This document shows, in pieces, positions 42,136 through 50,342 of a DNA stretch of 53,544 nucleotides. The number at the start of each line of letters is the position of its first letter. Position 1 is the first letter of the stretch. Origin of the DNA: Thermoflexales bacterium (GTDB lineage: Bacteria > Chloroflexota > Anaerolineae > B4-G1 > DUEL01); contig JACIWQ010000006.1 in assembly GCA_014360895.1 (NCBI GenBank), forward strand, positions 1-53,544. The letters are read 5' to 3'. The translations under genes were made by a program, and so were the position numbers. The notes below the pieces were generated by a model. The model searched no databases and was not told the DNA's origin. It saw nothing but the letters and a program-made list of their open reading frames with translations.

Positions 42136-43776
42136 TCAGGTCTCTGAAGACTCTGAAGGTCCCTCCGATGGGCCCGTGACTTCTACCGCCGCCCAGTGGG
42201 CCCGCAGGGCCCGCCCCAGTTCCCGAACCATGGTCTTGAGAACCGTATCCGGGTCCAGAGAAGCCCGGATGCGGGCGGTGATCTCCGCGGCCAACCGCTC
42301 CCGAGCCGCCCGACGCTGCGCCTCCTCCAGCAGACGGGCGTTCTCCACGGCCAATGCCAGCCGTTCCGCCACCGTCTCCGCCGCCGCAATCTCCTCCGGG
42401 CGCCACCGGCCCGCCTCCTGCTCCCGGTGGAATCCCAACACGCCGATTGCCACGCCCCGCAGTTTCACCGGCACGGCCAGCAGGTACCGGGAGTCCTCCT
42501 CGCCCACCGCGACCGAGCCGGAGGCACGGGCCCGCTCAAAGAGGCCCTGCCAGACCCCCTCCGGAACCTCCTCCGGCCCCGTCCACAGGCGGACAGTCTC
42601 CGGAGATTCCCGGACAAACCGCTCCCACGCCTGGGTCGTATATTGGCGATAAAGGGCTTCCAATTCCCGCAGGTTGGCCCGGGTTTCGGAGAAGAGGCGA
42701 GCGTTCTCCAGGGCCACCGCCAGTTGGTCCGCGATCAACCCCAGGACGGTAGCCTCTGTTCCATCTATCCGGATTTCCGTGGGGAAACGAACCACCATCA
42801 CCCCCAGCGTCCGTTCCTGAAGCCGCAGGGGGAAGGCCACTTCGTACAGGCCGCCCCACCACCCGGATTGGACCGAGCCGCTCTGGAAGGCCTCCCGAGC
42901 CAGCGGCGATACGCCTGAGGGCGCAATATCCACAGGCGCGATCCGTCGGCTCTCCGCCATCGCCCGGGCGACCAGTTCTCCCTCTGGGCCTGCAGTGTAG
43001 AATATTGCCTCCTCCAGATCCATCCGGCGGGCCAGTTCTTCCGCCACGCGAGATAGCAGAGTGTCCGGCTCTTCCAGCGTAGCGGCCTCCCGGGCGGCGT
43101 ACGTCGCGGCCTCCAGCCAGCGGGCTCGCCGCTCCAGTTCCCGGGTCTGGCCCTCCAGCAACTGATAGGTAGATGCCAGTTCCTGGGCCGATTGTCGGGC
43201 CGATCGCAACGCCTGAACGAGCGAACGGTTGGAAAGCCCTACAATCACCAGCAGGCCCGCCAGCAACATCAGGAATACGGCGGTGGCCGCGAACCAATCG
43301 CTGAGGGCCATCGGATTTTCCTTGACCACCACCCATTCGGAGAGCCATCCCAGATAGGCAAACGCCATAAAAGCTAGATGGATCAGCAAACTGACGCCAC
43401 CCGTCACCAGACCCATCCGCAGGTCGGAGAGGGCCAGTGCCAGCAGGGGGAGAATCATTAGGTAGAGGCGACCATCCCCGACCAGTCCACCCCGCAGAAA
43501 GGCCGTCACCGCCACAGCATAGCCCACCAGCAAGAAACCGATGAGCCGCGCCCGGTAGGGGATCCGGCGAAGCAACGTCAGAAGGAGCAAAAGGATGTAC
43601 AGGGCACCAAACAGGGGAACCGCTGCGCCTCGCTCCGGATAGCGAATTGCCTCTATCACTGTGGAGACGACCACCACAGTCGCCGCGAGCGTTAACACAG
43701 AGAGGAGAGCGTTCAGTGTGCGGGCCTGCCAGGCCTGAAATTCGGTGATGGTACTCTGCTCTCGGGTATCGGGCAT
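42136..43776 (-). CDS. multi-TM sensor with two GAF units and no output domain
   Basis: A 546-residue membrane protein with about six hydrophobic helices (residues 20-190) and no HAMP. A coiled coil follows, then GAF 1 (about 218-365), a short-form GAF (366-485; TTQAWERFV) and the half-GAF tail (486-546, ending GPSEGPSESSET). GAF 1 is more divergent than in the neighbours and lacks the FYHAGIFL segment. No output domain is present. The ATG at 43776 follows AGGAGG. Confidence 0.88.
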   Translation of the reverse strand: MPDTREQSTITEFQAWQARTLNALLSVLTLAATVVVVSTVIEAIRYPERGAAVPLFGALYILLLLLTLLRRIPYRARLIGFLLVGYAVAVTAFLRGGLVGDGRLYLMILPLLALALSDLRMGLVTGGVSLLIHLAFMAFAYLGWLSEWVVVKENPMALSDWFAATAVFLMLLAGLLVIVGLSNRSLVQALRSARQSAQELASTYQLLEGQTRELERRARWLEAATYAAREAATLEEPDTLLSRVAEELARRMDLEEAIFYTAGPEGELVARAMAESRRIAPVDIAPSGVSPLAREAFQSGSVQSGWWGGLYEVAFPLRLQERTLGVMVVRFPTEIRIDGTEATVLGLIADQLAVALENARLFSETRANLRELEALYRQYTTQAWERFVRESPETVRLWTGPEEVPEGVWQGLFERARASGSVAVGEEDSRYLLAVPVKLRGVAIGVLGFHREQEAGRWRPEEIAAAETVAERLALAVENARLLEEAQRRAARERLAAEITARIRASLDPDTVLKTMVRELGRALRAHWAAVEVTGPSEGPSESSET

Positions 43777-43792
43777 CCGGTCTGCCTCCTTG

Positions 43793-43810
43793 CACAGGCT
43801 GAAGCCTGTG
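43793..43810. repeat. palindrome CACAGGCT-GA-AGCCTGTG
   Basis: Perfect 8-bp arms directly after the stop codon of the upstream sensor gene, inside the 34-bp spacer. The sequence resembles a common dispersed palindrome and could form an intercistronic hairpin. Confidence 0.75.
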
Positions 43811-46027
43811 TTACCTCACTCCCAGTTCCGCGTAGCCGCCACGGGCGTCCAGCACCCGCCCCAGTTGCTGCAGCGTCGTCTGGAGGGCTGTCCGCAGGTC
43901 AAAAGTGGCCGTAATCTGGTCGGCGATGCTCCGCAGGGCCTCCTCCTGCTCCGCTCGCTGCCGCATATTCTCCAGCAGGCGGGCCCGCTCCAGCGCAACG
44001 GCGGCCTGGTCGCTGATGACCTCATAGAGCCGCAGCGCGGCAGGGGAAAAGGGGCCCGGTGAGGAGCGCACCACCAGCACCTCGCCGACCACCCGTTCGC
44101 CGACCCGGAGGGGAATATTCACCAGCGCGCCGACATTCGTGGCCCGGAAGAGTTCTCGGGTCGGAGGAGGCACTTCGGCATCCTGCTGGGCATTCTCACT
44201 GATCCATAACCGCTGCAGAACCGTCACCGGCAGAGGCGCCTCGGCGGTTCTCAGCCGCATTCCGGCCCGGAAAGCCGGCGTCCGCTCCCGCCGCCAGGCG
44301 CCCAAGATGTCCAGGGCTTCAGGAACTCCATCGGAGGACTCAAACTCCACCACAAAGCAACCATCCGCCTCGGTCTCCGAGATGGCTTCAATGATGACGT
44401 CCGCCACATCCTTCGCGGTGGTTGCGGTGCTCAGCCGACGGCTGAAGCGGTAGACGGGACTGGTCGCTTCCAGCAGCATCGCCTCTTCGGAAAGCCGCCG
44501 GGCGTTCTCTATGGCGATGGCCAACTGGTCGGCCATACTCTGAAGCGCGCGAATGTCGTCCTCGTCAAAAGCGGCTTCTTCGGCGGATTGGACGTTCAGC
44601 ACGCCCAGGAGGCGGTCACCGACCATCAGAGGGAGGGTCATCTCCGAACGGGTATGCGGGAGGAGCGGGTTGGCAAAGCGGACCGCGTCTTTGCCCACAT
44701 CCAGCGCGATGCGGGGCTTCCGGTGCAGGGCGGTCCAACCGACCATGCTGGTCTCGGCGACCCGAAGGCGATGGCCCTGGGCTTTCATTTGGGCACCAGC
44801 TTCGCCAGTAGCCTCCCGCAACACGGCCCACTCCCCGGTTTCGTCTATCAGGAAGATGCCTGCGTGGTAGAAGCCGAAGCGGTCCCGGATCAGGTTCACG
44901 GCCTGACGCAGCAATTCGTCTATGTTGAAGATGGACGTGATGGCCCGGCTGACCTCCGCGCTGGCCTCCAGTTGAATGGCCCGCCGCTGGAGGGCGTAGT
45001 TGGCTTCCTGGAGAGCGCGAGTCCGCTCCTGCACCCGGTCTTCCAACTCGTTGTAGAGGGTTTGCAGGCGGTCGGCCATCTCATTGAATGCCTGGGCCAG
45101 ACGGCCAAACTCATCGGCCCGGCCTATCGCGACGCGCGTCTCCAGACGGCCCGCCGCCAATTGCGCCGTCGCCCCGGTGAGCCGCTCCAGAGGGTCTGCA
45201 ATACTGCGGAAAAGGGCCGCGTTCACCCCCAGAACGACCAGGAACAGCACAATCCCCCAGGCGATGGACACGTTGCGGAGCATTTCCCGTGCGGCCGCCG
45301 CCTCTTCGTTCGCTCTCGCCAGCCGCTCCCCGGTCAACCGCTCTGTTTGCGCTGCCGCCTCAGCAATTTCATCCTGGTAGTAGGCAACCAAATGTACCTG
45401 CAACTCCCGAAGATGGGCCCAGCGGTTGGACTTCGCCTGTTCTATCAGATAGGTGGTCCAATTATCCACCTGGGCGACCGACGCCCGCAGACGGGCCAGT
45501 TCCGCCCAGAGGGGGTCCTGCGACGGCAAAGGGGCCGCGCTCGCCAATAGGCGGTCCTGGGCCTCCTTCAGCCGCTCCCGCGCGGTGGCCACGCTCTCCA
45601 CGAACAACTGCGGGTCCTCCGCCAGCGTCCCCTGCCCGATGGCGGTAAAGAGGTCCGAGGCCACCCGGCTCGCCAACAGCGCCGCGTTGGCCCGCTGGGT
45701 CTCCTCCCCGACCTGTACTAGTGCCCGGTTCACCCGGACCATCGCGCTGCCGATGAGAAAAGCGGTCCAGAGAATGACCGTCAGAACAATCAGCGCGTTC
45801 CCCAAAAGTTGCGCGCGAATATTGCGGACATGGGCCCCCATCAGCGGGACCTCGGGCCCAATCCGCCCGACCCCTTCTCCCCCGGACAGCATAACCTCCG
45901 CTGGCGGGCGCGGAGCCGGGGTGGGTGCCGGCGGTCTTTCCTCTTCAGGCGCAGGAGAAACACCCTCTGGAGCGGGCGGGGTGAAATCCGAAAACAGTTC
46001 TTCCAGCGACCGCTTGAATGACTCCAT
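43811..46027 (-). CDS. HAMP sensor with two GAF units, no output domain, long cytoplasmic N terminus
   Basis: A 738-residue receptor. It begins with a short amphipathic peptide (MESFKRSLEELFSDF) and a proline-rich stretch to about residue 45, unique among the sensors here. A membrane segment at about 73-95, a helical extracellular domain with many Ala/Arg/Glu at 96-250 and a second segment at about 252-272 follow. HAMP is at 273-330, GAF 1 at about 365-525, GAF 2 at 530-690 and the half-GAF tail at 695-738. No catalytic output is present. The gene follows the ParA gene by 25 bp. Confidence 0.88.
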   Translation of the reverse strand: MESFKRSLEELFSDFTPPAPEGVSPAPEEERPPAPTPAPRPPAEVMLSGGEGVGRIGPEVPLMGAHVRNIRAQLLGNALIVLTVILWTAFLIGSAMVRVNRALVQVGEETQRANAALLASRVASDLFTAIGQGTLAEDPQLFVESVATARERLKEAQDRLLASAAPLPSQDPLWAELARLRASVAQVDNWTTYLIEQAKSNRWAHLRELQVHLVAYYQDEIAEAAAQTERLTGERLARANEEAAAAREMLRNVSIAWGIVLFLVVLGVNAALFRSIADPLERLTGATAQLAAGRLETRVAIGRADEFGRLAQAFNEMADRLQTLYNELEDRVQERTRALQEANYALQRRAIQLEASAEVSRAITSIFNIDELLRQAVNLIRDRFGFYHAGIFLIDETGEWAVLREATGEAGAQMKAQGHRLRVAETSMVGWTALHRKPRIALDVGKDAVRFANPLLPHTRSEMTLPLMVGDRLLGVLNVQSAEEAAFDEDDIRALQSMADQLAIAIENARRLSEEAMLLEATSPVYRFSRRLSTATTAKDVADVIIEAISETEADGCFVVEFESSDGVPEALDILGAWRRERTPAFRAGMRLRTAEAPLPVTVLQRLWISENAQQDAEVPPPTRELFRATNVGALVNIPLRVGERVVGEVLVVRSSPGPFSPAALRLYEVISDQAAVALERARLLENMRQRAEQEEALRSIADQITATFDLRTALQTTLQQLGRVLDARGGYAELGVR

Positions 46028-46052
46028 AGTCTCTGTTCCTCGCTCTGGCTAC

Positions 46053-46877
46053 CTACGCGCTCGCGACAGAATGCCCCACAGGCCACACCTTCCGCTGGCT
46101 CGCAATGACCGTCGGCGCAGGGGGGAAGCAGGCCACAATCTCCTGTGCGACCGCCCGATACTGCTCGGCGGCCCGTGTGCGCGGGGCGTACTGGGTCACC
46201 GGCAGGCCATGAACCGGGCTTTCCCGCAGGCGAGTATCCACCTGGATGAGCGTCCGGAAAGTGGCCTGGGGGAAAAAGCGATGAATCTGCTCCAGAATGA
46301 GCCGGTGAATGCGGCTCCGCACATCGTACATGGTCACCAGAAGACGGTAGCGGAGGGCCGGGTTGGTTTTCTGCCGGACAACCGTCACCAGTTCCATCAT
46401 CGGGCGGAGGGAACGCCAGGCATAGTATTCGCACTGCACCGGGATGATGAGCATATCAGCGGCGGTGAGCGCATTGAGCGTCAGCGTGCCGAAAGAAGGG
46501 GGACAGTCCATCAGGACAAAGTCGTAGGCGACCGACATTCGCCCCAACGCCTCCCGGAGCCGGTACTCGTAGCCGGGTCGGCCATAGAGAGCTTTGTCCA
46601 GGACCACCAGTTCGCCGCTGGCTGGCGCCAGGTCCAGGCCCGCCACCGACGTCTCCCGGCTGACCGCAACGATGGATTGCTGCTCCAGCAACGCCTCCGC
46701 GATGGTATGACGGAGTTCCTCAGGCCGAAGCCCCAGGGAGAGGGTCAGATGCGCCTGCGGGTCCAGGTCTACCAGCAATACCTGGAATCCCTGCTCCGCC
46801 AGGCTTCCGCCCAGGGAGAGACAGGTGGTGGTTTTGGCCACTCCGCCCTTGTGGTTGGCAATTGCAATCACCGCCAT
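46053..46877 (-). CDS. orphan ParA/MinD-type ATPase
   Basis: A 274-residue ParA-family ATPase. The deviant Walker A is NHKGGVAKTTT at about residue 8 (Ala in place of the usual Gly), Walker A' is LLVDLDPQAHLT and Walker B is FVLMDCPPS. It has no N-terminal DNA-binding helix-turn-helix, so it is of the short Soj type. There is no parB gene and no parS-like site in the window. The last 20 residues are encoded by a piece of the ATTGCGAGC dispersed repeat. I chose 46877 because the frame from 46961 overlaps the kinase gene. It lies between the kinase (31-bp gap) and a receptor, suggesting a role in positioning the sensory proteins, as ParC-type ATPases do for chemoreceptors. Confidence 0.88.
   Translation of the reverse strand: MAVIAIANHKGGVAKTTTCLSLGGSLAEQGFQVLLVDLDPQAHLTLSLGLRPEELRHTIAEALLEQQSIVAVSRETSVAGLDLAPASGELVVLDKALYGRPGYEYRLREALGRMSVAYDFVLMDCPPSFGTLTLNALTAADMLIIPVQCEYYAWRSLRPMMELVTVVRQKTNPALRYRLLVTMYDVRSRIHRLILEQIHRFFPQATFRTLIQVDTRLRESPVHGLPVTQYAPRTRAAEQYRAVAQEIVACFPPAPTVIASQRKVWPVGHSVASA
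46098..46109. repeat. partial GTCATTGCGAGC dispersed repeat inside the parA 3' end
   Basis: GCTCGCAATGAC on the plus strand matches the element repeated at 15.56-15.83 kb. It is translated as part of the ParA C terminus (VIASQ). Confidence 0.7.
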
Positions 46878-46908
46878 AGTCGCCCACCCGTGTCGGCCAA
46901 CAATCCCT

Positions 46909-49224
46909 TCAACTCTGCAAGGGCAGAGTGAAGGTGAAGGTGGAGCCTTTCCCGACCTCACTCTCCACCCAAATCCGCCCGCCGTGCATCTCCACGAACT
47001 CTTTGCTCAGCGCCAGCCCCAGGCCGGCCCCATCGGGGCGACGGCCGTTTTCCGTTATGCCCTGTTCAAACCGTTCAAAGATTCGCTCCAGATACTCCGG
47101 AGCAATGCCCATCCCGGTATCGCTGACGCTGATCCGAACTTCACCATCTACCGGCCACGCCCGGACGGTGATCGTGCCCTGGTCGGTGAACTTGGCCGCG
47201 TTGGCCAGAATTCGCAACAGCACCTGCCGGATGCGCGCCGGGTCGGCCCGCACCCGGGGCAGGTCTGGAGCGATCACCTCCCGCATCACGACCGGCTTTC
47301 CCCGCAGCAGCGCGCTGGCCGTCGCCATCACGCTGCGGATGAGGTCGCCCAGGTCCACCTCCCGGAACTCCAGTTCCATCAGCCCGGCCTCAATCTGGGA
47401 GATGTCCAGAAGGTCGTTGATGAGGCCCAGGAGATGTTCGCCGTTGTGGTAGATAATCTCCAGGTCGTGGCGTTGCTGGTCGGTCAGCGGGCCGTCTATC
47501 TCTTTCAGCATCAGGCGGGCGAAGCCGATGATGTTGGTCAACGGCGTGCGCAGTTCATGGGACATGTTCGCCAGGAACCGCCGCTTGGAGCGGTCCAGTT
47601 CCCGCAGTCGCTCGGCGGCTTCCCGCTCCAGCGCGTAGGCCCGGGCGTTCTCCAGGGCGATGGCGACCTGATTGGCGACATTCTGGAGGACAGAGACGTC
47701 ATCCTGGTCAAAGGCTTCGGGTTGGGTGCTCTGGACGTCCATCACCCCCAGCACCCGGTCCCCCAGACGGAGGGGGAGTGCGGCCTCGGCCCGGGCGTAG
47801 GAGAGGGGCGGCCCCACTTTGATGGAGACGGGTCGGCTTTCCAGAACCGCCCGGCCGTCCCGGAATGCCCGCCCCACCGTGCCGGGGGATTCACCGGTCA
47901 CGCGCGCGCCATGAAACGGGTCTGCCTCTCCGGCGGAGGCCCGCAGGACCAACCCGTCGCCCGATTCGTCGGTGGTGTAGAGGGCGACGTAGGAATAATA
48001 GAAGCAATCCCGCACCACGCGCACCACGTGGTCCAGCAATGCGTCCGGGTCCAGGATAGACGTAACGGCCTGTCCGACCTCCAAGCTGGCCTGCAGTTGA
48101 ATGGCGCGGCGCTGAATCTGGTAGTTGGCCTGCTGGAGAAGGCGGGTTCGCTCCGCGACTTTGGCCTCCAAGTCGTTGTACAGGGCCTCCAATTCCGTCG
48201 CCATCTGATTGAAGACCCGGGCCAGGATGCCGATTTCGTCCCGGGAGGCGACGTCCACCCGCTGGGAGAGGTCTCCGGCGGCAATCCGCAGGGCGGACTC
48301 CGTCAGCCGGACAACGGGCCGGGTGATCTGGCGGGTGACGACGGCAGCGATGGCCGCCGTGGCAATCGCGACGCCCAGGGTGGCCGCGATGACGGCGGTG
48401 GTCACCGCCTCGTTGCCCGCGAAGGCCTCCTCCTGCGTCTGCTCCACGACCAGGGCCAGACCCAGAGCGGGAAGCCATCGGTAAACACCGATGACGGGCG
48501 TGCCCGCATAGTTCTCATAAAGACCCTGGCCACTCTGTTCGGAGAGCGCCGCGACAATGGCAGGGCTGGTGATCCGGCGATTCTGCGGACAGGCGAATCC
48601 CCACCGGTCCACCAAATAAGCCTCTCCGGTATGGCCCAGACCGGCGCGTTCCTCCAGGATATGGACCAGGCCCTCTCCGGTCAGCCGGGCCGCGATGTAC
48701 GGCCATCGGGCCGAATCCAGGGGCCGTACCAGGACAATACCTTCCCCTCTGGAAGGATTCAGAGATGCCTGCAGAGCAAAGGAATCGGGGTTAAGGGGCA
48801 GGATGACCGCCGCATTCTCCCAGGTAGCATCTCCGGCCCATTCCACCCGCCCCTGAGGGCCAACCAAAGCCAGGTCCTCAAAGCCCTTTTGCGAGGCGAG
48901 GGTGGTCAGGAGAGAGCGGATTTCCTCGGGGCTCGTTCCGGCGGCATGGAGGACCGCATCCTGCAATTCCGGGTCATCCAGGGTGACGGACTGCTCTTCC
49001 AGCCAGCGGGTAATCTGCGCCTCTTTCAGGGCGGCAATGGTGACCAGTTTTCCCGTCACCTCCTCCTGGATATTCTGGCGGTGACGGGTAGAGGCGTACC
49101 AACTGACCACACTGAGGGGCACAATCGCCAGGACCAGAAAGGCGGTCAGAATCGTCCGCCCCAACCCACCCCGCATCCCTACGCCGGGCACTTCCAGACC
49201 AGCGGCCCCTTGAAAGGCCTCCAT
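46909..49224 (-). CDS. membrane Cache-HAMP-GAF histidine kinase
   Basis: A 771-residue sensor kinase, the only membrane kinase in the cluster. It has a membrane segment at about 24-44, an extracellular Cache-type domain at 45-268 (GHTGEAYLVDRWG), a second segment at about 275-300, HAMP to about 350 and a coiled coil. GAF is at about 365-525, HisKA at 540-605 (SHELRTPL, phospho-His near 555) and HATPase_c at about 650-768 (DTGMGIAPEY, GAGLGLALS). No receiver is attached, so it probably phosphorylates the two stand-alone receivers encoded just upstream. The start at 49224 has GAGG upstream and lies 28 bp after the second receiver gene. Confidence 0.93.
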   Translation of the reverse strand: MEAFQGAAGLEVPGVGMRGGLGRTILTAFLVLAIVPLSVVSWYASTRHRQNIQEEVTGKLVTIAALKEAQITRWLEEQSVTLDDPELQDAVLHAAGTSPEEIRSLLTTLASQKGFEDLALVGPQGRVEWAGDATWENAAVILPLNPDSFALQASLNPSRGEGIVLVRPLDSARWPYIAARLTGEGLVHILEERAGLGHTGEAYLVDRWGFACPQNRRITSPAIVAALSEQSGQGLYENYAGTPVIGVYRWLPALGLALVVEQTQEEAFAGNEAVTTAVIAATLGVAIATAAIAAVVTRQITRPVVRLTESALRIAAGDLSQRVDVASRDEIGILARVFNQMATELEALYNDLEAKVAERTRLLQQANYQIQRRAIQLQASLEVGQAVTSILDPDALLDHVVRVVRDCFYYSYVALYTTDESGDGLVLRASAGEADPFHGARVTGESPGTVGRAFRDGRAVLESRPVSIKVGPPLSYARAEAALPLRLGDRVLGVMDVQSTQPEAFDQDDVSVLQNVANQVAIALENARAYALEREAAERLRELDRSKRRFLANMSHELRTPLTNIIGFARLMLKEIDGPLTDQQRHDLEIIYHNGEHLLGLINDLLDISQIEAGLMELEFREVDLGDLIRSVMATASALLRGKPVVMREVIAPDLPRVRADPARIRQVLLRILANAAKFTDQGTITVRAWPVDGEVRISVSDTGMGIAPEYLERIFERFEQGITENGRRPDGAGLGLALSKEFVEMHGGRIWVESEVGKGSTFTFTLPLQS

Positions 49225-49252
49225 CCCCAGCCTCTAACCATCCAAAAACAAA

Positions 49253-49669
49253 CTACATACCCGGGTCCCAGACGGGCTCGCCGCGCAGGATGCGCCGGAT
49301 TTGCTCCGGAAACCGGTCCGGGTCTATCGGCTTGCCGATGAAACCGTTAAATCCGGCCTGACGAGCCCGCTCCATACTCTCCACACTGGCATCCGCCGTA
49401 ATCGCAATAACTGGAATATCCTTAAAACGGGGATCAGAACGCAGCAAGCTTAATGCCTCGTACCCATCCCGTTCCGGGAGGAAAATGTCCATCAGAATCA
49501 GGTCTATATGCGGCAACGTCTCGGCATATTCCAGCACCTGCCAGCCGGAAGCCTTCCATTCGCAGCGCCCCACCCCAACGAAAGCCAGCAGGCGGGCCAT
49601 GAGCAGGAAGTTGTTCAGGTTGTCCTCAATCACCAGAACGGTGACATCCTGCGGATTGACCGGCGGCAT
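49253..49669 (-). CDS. stand-alone receiver-domain response regulator (second)
   Basis: A 138-residue CheY-like receiver with no output domain. Acidic residues IEDN are near 14, the phospho-acceptor Asp is in LILMDIFLPERDG near 61, and GKPIDP carries the conserved Lys near 113. The ATG at 49669 follows GGGAGG. It lies 15 bp after another receiver gene and 28 bp before the kinase. Without an effector it must act by protein-protein contact or pass the phosphate on. Confidence 0.92.
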   Translation of the reverse strand: MPPVNPQDVTVLVIEDNLNNFLLMARLLAFVGVGRCEWKASGWQVLEYAETLPHIDLILMDIFLPERDGYEALSLLRSDPRFKDIPVIAITADASVESMERARQAGFNGFIGKPIDPDRFPEQIRRILRGEPVWDPGM

Positions 49670-49684
49670 AGGTGCCTCCCATTC

Positions 49685-50065
49685 TCAGCCGGTCCGTTTC
49701 TTCAGAAATGAGGCCACCTGGACCGGCAGACTATCCACATCTATCGGCTTCTGAATGTATCCATCGCAACCGGCAGCGAGAATGCGCTCCCGGTCTCCCC
49801 TCAGCGCGTAGGCTGTCAGCGCAATAATGGGGGTGGTCGCCAGACCCGGTATCTGGCGCAACCTCCCCACCAGTTCATACCCGTCCATCTCCGGCAGGTT
49901 GATGTCCAGGAGAATCAGGTCGGGCGGAGAAGCCGCTGCCGCTTCCAACCCAGAAGGGCCATCTATGGCCTCCACTATAGTGTATCCCTCTGCCTCCAGA
50001 ATCCGCCGGACCAGCAAGCGATTCTCCGGGTTGTCCTCAATATATAAAATCTTCGGACCGTTCAT
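49685..50065 (-). CDS. stand-alone receiver-domain response regulator (first)
   Basis: A 126-residue CheY-like receiver: YIEDNPEN near residue 8, the phospho-acceptor in LILLDINLPEMDG near residue 53, ALTAYA and QKPIDV with the conserved Lys. No output domain is present. It resembles the DivK type of single-domain regulator in pattern. It is the first gene of the sensor operon; the ATG at 50065 has AGGAGA upstream at a long spacing. A leader of about 190 nt separates it from the promoter. Confidence 0.92.
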   Translation of the reverse strand: MNGPKILYIEDNPENRLLVRRILEAEGYTIVEAIDGPSGLEAAAASPPDLILLDINLPEMDGYELVGRLRQIPGLATTPIIALTAYALRGDRERILAAGCDGYIQKPIDVDSLPVQVASFLKKRTG

Positions 50066-50156
50066 GTCCAGACCATCTCCTGTGCAGACGCTGTGTAAAA
50101 CAACCTTCCCAGATCAGCGGGGAAGAGAAAGGTCAACGTGAGTCGCGTTAAGAAAA

Positions 50157-50211
50157 GGGAAAAAGAGGTTTTGGGACGGATGCTCTCCGCCGCAAAATCC
50201 CCCTTTTCCCC
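50157..50211 (-). promoter_or_regulatory. long imperfect leader hairpin of the sensor operon
   Basis: The arm at 50193-50211 pairs imperfectly with 50157-50173 on the minus transcript, with a small inner hairpin (CGGA/TCCG) in the loop, and is followed by CCCTTTTC. It lies about 45-100 nt into the predicted leader and could be an attenuator or a protein/ligand-binding element. No known riboswitch consensus is recognisable. Confidence 0.45.
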
Positions 50212-50260
50212 GCCCGGCAACAAGCCATCATGTCATGTAAGGTAAAACTGGAACGCCTAA

Positions 50261-50269
50261 ATTATAGCA
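50261..50269 (-). promoter_or_regulatory. extended -10 promoter of the sensor operon
   Basis: The minus strand reads TGCTATAAT, a perfect extended -10. The position 17 bp upstream has only a poor -35 (AGTGCA). It lies between the glyQS stop and the first receiver gene, with the predicted start near 50254. Confidence 0.65.
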
Positions 50270-50342
50270 CAACTCTTAATTTATGCACTTCTTCTAACGG
50301 TTACAAAACAGTTAGGGAAGCGTTACTACACCCTGCGGCCTG

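Noticed and set aside
46053-46877. Chromosome partition parAB locus
   Set aside because: No parB, parS, gidA/gidB or replication-origin genes are near; the context is purely sensory.
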